Shown here in pieces: positions 54,570 to 64,000 of a DNA stretch of 64,000 nt (position 1 is its first letter; the number at the start of each line of letters is the position of its first letter). Below the pieces are notes generated by a model. It did no database searches. It had not been told where the DNA came from and saw only the letters and a list, made by a program, of their open reading frames with translations. Made by a program: the position numbers and the translations under genes. This DNA comes from Isoetes taiwanensis. Taxonomy: Eukaryota > Streptophyta > Lycopodiopsida > Isoetales > Isoetaceae. The stretch is from positions 124,001 to 188,000 of the forward strand of contig JAJEKV010000226.1 in NCBI GenBank assembly GCA_021234155.1, in the 5' to 3' direction.

Positions 54570-55265
54570 CTCAGAAATGGTGCACTCTAGATGTACGCAT
54601 TAGTACATCCATTTGAATACATCACGAAATCATAGGAAAACCTTAGTGAAAAGCGTACAAAAAACACAAAGAAAACCCCCTGTTATTATGCTACATATTA
54701 AAACTCAGGAAGAATGGGCTTTGAATCTGTGTTTTGATAAAGGTAAGGAACAGGAGTTGGTTTTGCAACACTGTATTGTAGAATCAAGACGACTAAAGCT
54801 CTATATTTCAACAACAATAGAACAAGAAACCTCGGAACTAGGCCCCAAATCTCTAAACTCTTTAAATCTGGATGCAAAACTCCGAACCACATAGAGAACA
54901 AAAAATTACTGCAAATACCTTTCTAAAGAATTCACTTCGTGATACCCTTTCGTCAGAATGCTGGAACATCCACTGCGGCAGCAAGGATCTAGAGGGAAAC
55001 TGGAGTATTGACTTCCACATAAGGACCTAGAGGGAAACGGATACAGGGTTTGATGCATAATATGCAAGTGTTCATGCAAACACATATGCCCTGAAAGACA
55101 ACCACCGTGGATTTTTTTCGCCAATGAAAATCAACAGCTTAAAAAGGGTGCACTCTAGAAATATTATTTAGTATACCTCAATGAATACGATGATGAAATC
55201 ATAGAAAAACCATGTGAAAAATCGTATAAAAATAGAAAAATATCCCCCTGTCATTGTGCTATATA
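54570..55265. repeat. pair of ~120-bp direct repeats
   Basis: Segments 54,575-54,690 and 55,147-55,265 both begin GGTGCACTCTAGA and share ATGAAATCATAG.AAAACC, GTGAAAA.CGTA.AAAA and CCCCCTGT.ATT.TGCTA. The ~450 bp between them contain two AAGGA(C/T)(C)TAGAGGGAAAC-like words and no clear gene. Confidence 0.65.
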
Positions 55266-56904
55266 TTCATGTTGCAGTGCAAATGGCTCTCTGTCGGTTA
55301 TAATGAAGCCCATGAATTCCTAAATTTAGTTATATAATAAGAAAGAATAATATGTATTGACGTAATTAAAGCAAGCCTATGAGATAAGTTTTAAATCAGT
55401 GTGATAACAACCAGTGTGATTCTACTAAAACTTTCAGAATAAAAAAAGTAGGAATGGAAGGTTTAAATGTTTCAGACCTTTTGTTTGCATAGTACAAGTA
55501 TATGGTAGTCTAGGATCCATTGACCATTTATCTGTAGTTGTTTGATTGACATCTGCACAATATGTGGCTCAATTTTAGGGGCACGCAATGTCTTTGATTA
55601 GCTTGTAGTTCGGAATGTTATTTTTGGGACTGAAATTTTTGCAGGTGCTGCCATTGGCTTATACTTGGAAGTTCTTTGGTCTTGTTTGTAGGATATACTA
55701 TAAGGAATTATACCATGAGGCATTAATCGAATGGTCTAGCACTAAATGCTACAGCTTCCATCATGCAAGACTCTATTGATACTTGGATGCATGAGTTGTA
55801 ATTGTTTTTTCCTGATTTTGCTTCATCATCATGATGGGTCATCCCTCTAGAAAATGAAGCTTGGCCTTTATACAATAGGTAATTGCAAGCTTCGTATTAG
55901 TTTGCACAGTGTTATTCCTCTTGGTGATGTTGTGTTCTTGTATATATCCTTCTATCATTTCCTATTTTAAATCTGCCTACCAACAATTCTACAAGGATAA
56001 TTTCTTCAATATATCTGGAGAGGGTTCCCTTCTACGTCCTGAAAACTGGATTTTACATCATTCCTCTTGAAACATTGTCTTTGCATTAGAGCACAGGAAG
56101 TATAGCCCTTGGTGATCCGTTTGTTAGCAAGGATTCTGCTACGCCAAGTAATCTGTCCGAAATATTCTCATAATGAGTTAACATTGCCTAAGTAACTTGT
56201 AATATTAGTCTTGGGGTTGTATTTGAATGCTGAAGTAGTCAAGAGTTTTGAATAATATGACAATTGGTGAAAAATATGAAAATTATATCAATAACAGTAC
56301 AAAGAAGTAAAGAGTACAATATTTTTTTCATTTAGAATATATGGGCATAAATAAAGGCAACTTAATGACAACTAGATCCACGTTCACAAACGAATTTATT
56401 AACTACATTTCACTTGCAAAAGAGGTATTCAGCAAAAGTCACGAGAAAAGAAAATTTCTCAAATGTCCTAACTAAATAATTTTGTAAAAAATTAGTTTAT
56501 GTCTACAACTAAAACTCAATTCAAAATCCTAAAAACTTAAGATTCACTTGCATTCTAAATTAAACCTATATGCAATTTTTATCTTATAGGAGAAACTTGA
56601 TGAGCCGATGCACGCCAATATCACACTATATTCTACAAGCTTAATTCAAAACAACTTGTTGCTCCTCGATTTCTTTCTAATGTAGCATGCATATGTTTCA
56701 CACATGTGGGAGAGATAAAAGCAACATGGAGGCGATAATTGTCAAGCATCATGGAATAACTCCATCTCCATTATTGTCTCCATACGACTTTATACTATTA
56801 TGTTTCATGTAACGCGAGAGTGGACTAAAGGCAAATGCATTTTTCAATGATAATGATATTGTTGACTACCTCGAGCCATGACATTGTCATTACTCGAAAA
56901 CTCA
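55266..56904. other. intergenic, no gene seen
   Basis: AT-rich sequence with no recognisable domain, RNA gene or repeat boundary. Confidence 0.5.
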
Positions 56905-57052
56905 ATGAGCCCCTGTATGAGCTGTTGAACACGGCCTCTGTGGGCTTGTTGGGATCATACCTCCAGGAGGTTATGGATACATGGACAGTATACCAACATC
57001 CCTATTACTGCTAAGGTTTTTCCCTCGAAGACCCTTCGGTAGCTGGTAGATT
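56905..57052 (+). mobile_element. LINE B-family 3' end fragment
   Basis: CCCCTGTATGAGCTGTTGAA, CACGGCCTC and TTGGGATCATACCTCCAGGA match the end of LINE B ORF2 (50,540-50,610). CTGCTAAGGTTTTTCCC then GACCCTTCGGTAG matches the 3' UTR seen at 11,475 and 50,725. It has lost the tail. Confidence 0.75.
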
Positions 57053-57820
57053 GGGCTAGGTTTAGCATGAAACTTGTCGATTAGACCCAAAAAAAATTTG
57101 AACCAACACGTCCATTTTCTTCTCAATAATAGAATGACGATGATGTAAAGTAGCATTTAAGCAGCTTGTTTGCCCCATAACTCGGACATGTTATTATGTG
57201 GAATGGTCTTGGGCAATGAGTGGTAAAATAGAGAGCCTCGTTATGGGCAATGGGCAACTAGCTTTGCCTAAAAGTACTGAAACTACTATAGATGTTGGAT
57301 TGCTGGAACAAATTGCGTCATAGGCGTCACTTAAAATCCATGAGGAGCCAGTAGACGGAGAATGGTCGATCTCATTTTTGTTCTAGAGTGTTAAAATGGA
57401 TACCTGATGTGCCTACTCAGCATCCATTACATAATGCAGAATTGAATGGGATAAGCTATTCTTAATATCCCTATGACCTGTAGAATCCAGTCGCGTTGTG
57501 GAGGCCATTTGCTATTCTAGATAAGAATGATCCAAGAAATCTATTGGAACATAGATTTGCCACGTTACCAAGAGTTAGTTAGGCATTGGAATTGGGGTAA
57601 ACTCAAATCAATGGAAAAAATTCTAATTACGAAAAATGATAAAGCAAGCAAAATTTTCCCTCTCACGTCATTTCGTGCAGCTTTGCCTTTCACGAAATTC
57701 CTGCAGCTTTGCCTCTTACAAAAGTTTGTGCAGTAGTTGAAGGAATAAATGAATTTTAGATTATGCTTCCTTTTGTTTTGTGCGTGCGTGCGTGTGTGTG
57801 TTGTTTTTTTTTTCGAGTAA

Positions 57821-58202
57821 GGTTGCAAAATTGATAGCTGTATCAGGGAAAGATGAGGATGCATGTATCAATGTTCGAAAAGGTGCATCTGAATCACTTG
57901 CAATTTGGTTATGCAACAAAAATGATCATGAAGGGATTGCTAAAGTTGCACAATGCATCCAATTTGAGTCTAAAATGTTGCATCTTGACCAAAGGAGTGT
58001 AAAGGCATCATAATTGTTGGAGTATCCAAAGCTTCAATCATTCTTTGAACCAGCAGTTGAAAATCCAAAGGAGGCAGCTGTCGAGGGTATGCTCCTCAGA
58101 AATCTGAGAGAAGTGAAAAGCTCTAATACGATAGTTCCATCTATGCCCCGATTTGGTTGGACCTCATCGAAACCTAGTGAGGTTTTTTATGGAAACCTAT
58201 AG
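57821..58202 (+). pseudogene. unidentified protein-coding fragment with one stop
   Basis: One continuous frame, interrupted only by a TAA at about 58,011-58,013, reads VAKLIAVSGKDEDACINVRK, GASESLAIWLCNKNDHEG, then after the stop LLEYPKLQSFFEPAVENP and GMLLRNLREVKSSN. The composition and helix pattern look like genuine, possibly HEAT/ARM-like protein. I cannot name the family. The upstream end abuts an acceptor-like T-tract (TTTTTTTTTCGAGTAAG), so it may be an exon of a decayed gene. Confidence 0.4.
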
Positions 58203-58585
58203 TTGGTTATATAATACTACTCTAGATTTTGATAAAACCAATAGAGGTTTCCACTGGCCTCAGTGGACAATAAAATATCATTCTCATTAAACTACTTTAG
58301 GTTTCTGGAGAAACTGTTCTCGGTTTCAATTAATTGGAAACTGGTCCAAGTTTCCTACAAAATTATGGATGTCATGCATGGGTTGTAAGATGTATCATCA
58401 TGCATAACAAAACCCAAAGAGTTACTGTGAACTAGACTACATAAAGGATCAATATGAACTCTCTCACCCTCCATATAAAAGAAGATAGAAGTAGATACCA
58501 CGTCTATCATGCCTCCGAGCATATCTGTAGCACTACTGCATGCTACTAAACCTGCTACTATCTGATCCAAAACTACACGGTCCTC

Positions 58586-59081
58586 TTAAGATATACCATC
58601 CTCAACATCATGATCCTCAATAACATGCTCATGACTATGCTTATCTGCAAGTCTAGACTCTGACTCTCGTCGATGTGTCTCAGCCCCAGATGCTCGCAAT
58701 GCCAACATCAACTGCAACTGATCTACCATCCACTGCTCCTTTCCCTGTGGAAATCCCTGTGCAATCTCAAGAGGTGTCATGGTTCTCTCATTTTTTGCCC
58801 ACTTCTTGTGATTGTGCTCTAGCCCTATACTTGCCTTCTTGCTGACTAGCTAGGTACTCTCTCCTATTACATCTCTCCTGGCCACGTATCCGAGTCCTCA
58901 AGCTCTGCCTCTCCCGAGATGCCTCATCCTCATCATGCATTTGGTGTTTCTTATGAGCACCTTGAGGTCTAGGAACCCATTCCACATCGTGATGGAATGT
59001 CCATTGGTGCACCTGAGCACTCTGTGGCATCATCCCCTCATAGCCCTCTCCACGATCTCGTGTAAGAGTGCATCCCTCATG
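58586..59081 (-). pseudogene. unidentified charged ORF interrupted by an L1 insertion
   Basis: Two minus frames, about 59,084-58,788 and 58,815-58,586, overlap at a homopolymer (TTTTTT on the plus strand near 58,790). They read as one Arg/Glu/Gln-rich protein (DEASRERQSLRTRIRGQ; KEQWMVDQLQLMLALRASG). The L1 at 59,099-59,606 is inserted in its upstream part. It may derive from another transposon. No motif is decisive. Confidence 0.3.
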
Positions 59082-59623
59082 CACACAAAATCACTTGTCC
59101 ACTGTGTAAGCGGCAAGTTGAGAGTATCGAGCACTGCTTTTTTCTATGTGACCAAGTTCAGCCAGTTTGGTCATGGTTACTAGCTCTCTTCCATGTGGTC
59201 TTGACTAGCCAGCAGGTGCTTCTCGCCATTTATCCTTCCACTTGGAGCGACTTTGAAAAACGGGCTTTCCACTTAGCTTCCGGATGGGGTTGTTGTGGTC
59301 TATTTGGAAAAGAAGGGGAATGTGTATCTTCAAAGGCTTATCAATTAGTGTCGACCAACTTCTTCACGAGGCGCAAGACAGATTGGTGAAGGCATACCTA
59401 TGTTCTCAGCTTGCTCCTGAGAAAAAACGTTTGATTTTTGAGGAATATTTGGGTATCTTATCTTATGCATAGACATGTGGCAAAGACTTTTCGGTGGATT
59501 ATCTTTGTCTGCTGAGATTTTATTCCTGTCTCTGCATCTATGTGTGTACTTCTTCTATAATATTGAATAACGGTTTGTCGTCCTTCAAAAAAAAAAAAAA
59601 AAAAAACACACAAAATCACTTGT
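59082..59623 (+). mobile_element. 5'-truncated L1 with perfect 17-bp target duplication
   Basis: The direct repeat CACACAAAATCACTTGT is present at 59,082-59,098 and 59,607-59,623. Between them lies 508 bp ending in a 20-A tail. The insert encodes the C-terminal zinc knuckle of an L1-type ORF2 in slipping frames: CPLCKRQVESIEHCFFLCD, then YPSTWSDFEKRAFHLASGW. Poly(A) tail, 5' truncation and a 17-bp duplication are classic target-primed reverse transcription. Confidence 0.92.
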
Positions 59624-60409
59624 TCTGTGAATGGTATGCAAGGCTGGAATAGACGTAACTAAATGGCATATACTCCATAGTCCATGCCCAGACCCTAGAG
59701 TAAAAGATTCATCGTAAGTACATCGATCGTGTTTTTTTTTAGCACACCAGCCCTACCGGGCCTACAGCCTTTCCTCAAATTATAGCCTATCCACGTGTAA
59801 TTTCCATATCATCAAAATCTGATTTTTTTTTTTTTTTTTGGGGATGGTATCAGTGAGGGGAAGGCCATGTAATTGAAAGGGCTAACGCACTTGCTCGTCA
59901 TCGGCAAACATCCATATCTATGCAACATCAACTTAAACTATGAGATACCATGGAGCAATAAGCAACTAATATGAAACACTACATAATTGAGGACCTATAT
60001 AAATTGGCACACTTATATGTGGGTGACTAGTTGATATGATAACAAATCGCTCTATACAACTAAATAATCAAATAAATAATCAGTATAACAATGTGAATTG
60101 TATTATATTCTTACTTCGGAAGGTAATGGTATAAAGTATGATTATATTTATATGCATTGCAATATACAACAAGCACAAGTCGGAGAACTAGGAATTTTGT
60201 TCACATGACATGAAAATAGCAAGGGATTTCGTTCAAAGCACGTAAATGTTAAGAAAGCAAGTTCTGGCAATGCCTCCATGCCTATCTCTAATATATAATT
60301 GTAATAGGAGGGATAAGGGGCCAGCTTAAATGTTGTTTGTGAACATAAATGTCTATGTTTAGGTTTGTACACGTGGATGCACCAAAAAATCTAAGAAGGT
60401 TGTAGGGTT
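59624..60409. other. intergenic; dispersed repeat and poly(T)
   Basis: It contains repeat D4 copy 2 (59,736-59,823) and a poly(T) run at about 59,823-59,840. No gene is seen. Confidence 0.5.
59736..59823. repeat. dispersed repeat family D4, copy 2
   Basis: TTTTTAGCACACCAGCCC, GGGCCTACAGCCTTTCC, CCTATCCAC and CAAAATCTGAT match 28,114-28,214. Confidence 0.7.
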
Positions 60410-60627
60410 TTCTAGAAACGGCTCTTCTTCTGACCTAGCTTCTTCTAGAAGCGTCCATGACAATTCTAGAAGGATCTTCGATTTTATATAAAAAGGAACA
60501 ATACGGCAGAATACGGCAGTATGCATATTCCAACAATCTCGTCCATGACAATTCTAGAAGGATCTTCGATTTTATATAAAAAGGAACAATACGGCAGAAT
60601 ACGGCAGTATGCATATTTCAACAATCT
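60408..60627 (+). promoter_or_regulatory. duplicated heat-shock-type promoter
   Basis: Four TTCTAGAA cores (60,410, 60,443, 60,464 and 60,552) match the nTTCnnGAAn heat-shock element. Canonical TATA boxes TTTATATAAAAA follow at about 60,484 and 60,571. The segment 60,452-60,539 is tandemly duplicated at 60,540-60,627 (88 bp), so each copy carries one element and one TATA box. A candidate transcribed region follows, with a strong donor CAATCAAG/GTAAGAAG at 60,887, but I cannot identify its product. Confidence 0.5.
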
Positions 60628-63417
60628 GGATCCAAGCGGCGGCATATAGGCGGAAAGCTAGAACCAAATTACCGTTTTGGCCGGATTGAACAAAAGTGTA
60701 ATTAAAAGTAGCATGATCTTGAAGCCTTCGATTTGTGGGCATATCTGCGGAGCAACAGGAGCAAAAAAAAATAAAGAGCCATACTTTTCTTTTGAGGCGA
60801 TCGTTTTCAAACCTCCAAGCCATCGTAACCATTGCAGTCTTCCTTTCTTACGTCCTTGATCCCAGCAAGTTTTGCAGCCCAATCAAGGTAAGAAGCTCCA
60901 CCTTTTTTCTTTTTTTGGTTTTATGGAGGCAGCGCAGAAGCATGGCAGAGGAAGAGTCAGTTCTTCTTTGGCCTTTGGCAATGACGGATCCAAATATCGC
61001 ACATATTTTGTTCAGCTCTGTGGTGCGGTTCTCTGATTCAGGTTCTTAATTCTCATCCATATTTTGTTGCATACATTAGCTTTTCCATCACTTCTTTGCA
61101 GGAGCGTTTTTCCTCTTTGCATGCAGTAGAGCTCAGAGAGTAACAACCAACGGTTATGGAACCTCAAGTAAAAGGGTTTCATCATCTCTTTTCCACAGTC
61201 CAATTTCGAATGTTGTTTGCAAGAAAAACAACTCAAAAAGAGGCCTGGATTTTCGAATCATCTCTGGAGTGGAGATGGCAAGGAGTTTGTTCGGTAACTG
61301 TAAAGGAATGTTTGTCGAAGACCAATAAAATGGCAGAATATTAGGAAGCCGTATATTAGAATCTATGGGGCAACATATTAATCAGGCTTTGGCAGATAAG
61401 TAGCCGAGTGTAAGACATGCCTTTTGAGAGCTATTGACATGCCTTTGAGAGCTATTGAGACAATGTTTCGTTTCAAAGAGAAAAGCAAAATCTGTCGATG
61501 ATGCTGCATCTGCAAGGTTTTTGAGCCTTCTGGGATTCAACTCAAATGGCTAGCTTGCATCTTTGCCAGGGCTTCGTCAACTGAAGGGTGAAATCACGTC
61601 TGCGCCAGCCCAATTACTCAAAGAAACTTCAACTAATCAGATGCAGCAGTAATAGATATGTTGGTAAAGTCAGCCAATGCTAATCCTTTGATTCAAAAAT
61701 AGCAGAACGGCCAGCGCTAATCCACTTCTTTTTATTCAGAAGTAGCGATGTCGGATTAATCGTGTGAATGTTTGGAGCGGCCTGGGTTAATCCACTTCCT
61801 TTGCTTCAAATATAACGCTGATTTGTATGTTGGGATTTTTGGAAAAATGTCTTGAACAAGACTTTCTTAATTTAATTGTGTTAAACGTGATTCGATTCAC
61901 TCCAGAGCATTCAATTTGTAGGAGCAAGGATCTAAGGAGCTTACAACGGCCAGGTCTTCATGCAGCATGGTGCCTGCCAATAATTCCCTAGTCAATATAG
62001 CTTTGAAGTACTAAATGGAGGTATGCATCAAGAACACATGGAAGGTGGGTTGCCTCAAGGCTCTAAGGAAGGTTTGCCTTAGAGAAAGCTAGTCAGCAGA
62101 TGGCGGCACCTGAGGCGGTGAAGTTTTGAGGCAGCGACTATGGCGGAAACCAACTGGGCCCGGTTCCAAGCTTGCCCTAAGAAAGATCGGCGGGTGGCGT
62201 GCCGCCTCAAGCAAATTGTAGATGCGGGGGCCTATCGCGGAGTTCACAAATGTATTATTATCACGCGAATTTTTCATGTCCGGGCTTTAAGGCGGAACTT
62301 GCTAGATTTCATGGTGCACTTTGAAAGCATTTTGTGTAATCTTTTCCCTTAGAGAAAGAAGGTGGATGGTGTTTGAGACTTGGGAATGGTACGTTTTCCA
62401 GGAATTTGAGGAAGGATTAATTGTCTGCCTGGATTGATAGACGAAGTGATAGACGAAGAGGTAAGTAAACATTGTTGTTGGACCAAATTTTAATGGGAGT
62501 AGGGCAAACAGTTAGAAATTAATTTAATCACATTTGCACCTAAGGATATGGCAGGACAACGTGAACGTATTCCTCATGGGAGCTGTGGTCCTGGAATGAA
62601 GAAGCACCTAGCACCTTTTCTTCTGCCATCACATCCTGCGCATCCTGTGATAAATTGTTTCATATGCAAATGTAGCGTTGCTCTTTCTCACATTTGGGAA
62701 CTTGATGTCAGAATCATTATACATCTGTTTACAGAGTTTGGCATTGATATGAGGATTCAAGGTTAGTTTATGATTTACAAATGTCATTCTTAGTACCTAT
62801 CAATAGAATGCCATGCACAATAGTTGTTTACAGACAACAGCTGGTATTGAAGCTGGAGATGTGGCAAAACCACATGTTTTGGCATGTTTCCAGCCACTAT
62901 GATGTTTGAGCCTATAGCAAGGTGCATATCTACCATAAAACGATTCAGGAGAATTACTGGCGTTTTGTTTATGTAACGACTGCCATGGCTATGGCAGCAT
63001 ATGGAGTGCTTCCTATCAGGAGATCAATTGTAGCAGCGAGATAAGGAGGAAATCAGAATAGAATTGATTTATTTGAGGGTGAAGCAGCGGCCAAACTCCC
63101 ATTCGTGCCTATTCACTTAATCCAGAAATCTTTTGTTAAGCATCCCCGTTGCTGAGAAATACTTTGAGAAAGCTTTGTAGTGACTAGGATTAGATAGGCC
63201 TGGGTCTTTTAAGGATTGTATACATTGATAGAGAAATATTCTTATGGATACATTTAAAGCCTTTGGCTACATCATAGAAGCGCTTTGTATCTACATCCGT
63301 TGAGAACTAAAAGAGGCTTGGGTCAAATATTTCTTCAAGGTTTTCTACATTAAGGGATCTGAAGATTTTATTCTAAAAAACGCTCTTTCTCTATATAAAG
63401 TAAGCCATATTTTTCCT
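60628..63417. other. no identified gene; possible transcript from the promoter above
   Basis: Exon-like open stretches occur near 60,735-60,887 and 60,920-61,040, but no family is recognisable. Further on, CTAATCC(A/T)CTTC-like and CCTCAAG-rich segments (61,660-61,800 and 62,040-62,300) look like transposon debris. A frame at 62,548-62,766 has no features. Confidence 0.4.
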
Positions 63418-63467
63418 CTCTTATGAATGTGTATGGTGGGACCTCTTATGAATGTGTATGGTGGGAC
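63418..63467. repeat. 25-bp perfect tandem duplication
   Basis: CTCTTATGAATGTGTATGGT plus GGGAC occurs twice in succession at 63,418 and 63,443. Confidence 0.95.
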
Positions 63468-63649
63468 CAATGCTAATGTAAAAAACAATGTTCACATCTC
63501 CCAAGAAATCAATTGATCACATCCCCCCAACAAAAGTAATACTAACAAACATCATTGCATAAGTAAATCAAAGTGTAAATCATGGTCTTCAATTGTCTAA
63601 TGCATACGTAAACATTGTCCAAAATGAAGGTGTGAATTATGGGTCTCCA

Positions 63650-63880
63650 ATACTATAATGGATGTTACAAAGTGACACATAATGTAGACCAAAAAAGAAA
63701 AAAGAATAAGTGCTAATGGATGTTACTAAGTGACATGCAATATAGCCCCAAAACAATCATTTAGAATACTTTCATGGTAGTCGTACACACTATTTAGACC
63801 AAAGAAGAAAAAAGAATAAGTGGTAATGGATGTTAGGAAGTGACACGTTCTTTCATTGTAGTCGTACACATTATTTGGAG
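63650..63880. repeat. degenerate tandem repeat, three partial units
   Basis: TAATGGATGTTA(C/G)(A/T)AAGTGACA recurs near 63,656, 63,714 and 63,825. AAAAAGAATAAGTG(C/G)TAATGG and GTAGTCGTACACA(C/T)TATTT each occur twice. Confidence 0.85.
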
Positions 63881-64000
63881 TTAAAAAGAATCTTAAGAGA
63901 TTTCTCCTCAAAATATGACAAAAATATGAGAGAACTAAAGGAATGTAAATAATTAGGTAGATTTCTCTTGGAATCTCATAGAACCTTGAGGAATCTGAGG

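Overview
The window looks like nuclear DNA of a land plant, most likely a fern or another seed-free vascular plant. Genes are sparse and contain introns, and intergenic DNA is AT-rich. The pentatricopeptide (PPR) remnant is of the plant PLS type. A telo-box lies upstream of a ribosome-biogenesis gene, and subtilase, BAH-domain and LRR remnants are plant-like. Decayed non-LTR retrotransposons fill the intergenic space. The fern placement is inference from style; no marker locus fixes the species.

Layout. 1-9.6 kb: an intact Cgr1/CCDC86-type nucleolar gene (2383-2931, +) with a telo-box about 0.75 kb upstream, then a decayed BAH-domain gene of the AIPP3 type (about 5.0-5.9 kb), an LRR remnant and a PPR remnant. 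10-17.5 kb: a 100-bp minisatellite, a LINE 3' end, and at 15.1-17.0 kb a decayed gene that I read as an HUH-endonuclease replication initiator (HLH and YxxK motifs) followed by an intact accessory ORF; this may be a replitron-like DNA element. 17.9-27.6 kb: the most striking locus, a 9.7-kb structure on the minus strand made of two nearly identical ~2.65-kb direct repeats around a 4.1-kb core. The core encodes a 691-codon reverse transcriptase (RT) with an intact YIDD motif and a long companion protein of no family I recognise. The RT resembles Penelope-like or Naiad/Chlamys-type enzymes, the repeats look like the pseudo-LTRs of Penelope-like elements, and a clean 219-nt intron candidate separates the two reading frames. 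One repeat carries a 310-bp hAT-type MITE with an 8-bp target duplication.

28-41 kb: a tRNA-derived SINE candidate, a duplicated LTR/primer-binding-site fragment, many short tandem duplications, and a complete-looking minus-strand gene for an apolipoprotein N-acyltransferase-like carbon-nitrogen hydrolase. That gene has three exons (33,778-38,979) and a 3.5-kb intron holding a BED-finger transposase remnant. It is followed by a 5' fragment of a subtilase. 41-51 kb: two damaged LINEs, each with an RRM-like ORF1 and an endonuclease-RT-zinc-knuckle ORF2. 53-64 kb: a 515-bp foldback element, further LINE 3' ends, a 5'-truncated poly(A) L1 with a perfect 17-bp target duplication, and a duplicated promoter-like segment with heat-shock elements and TATA boxes.

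Four dispersed short repeat families recur; two of them are headed by a GGGTTGCCC...GGGC(A)AACCC hairpin. The host genes are unrelated to one another. What links the window is repeated insertion and local duplication, not an operon or pathway.
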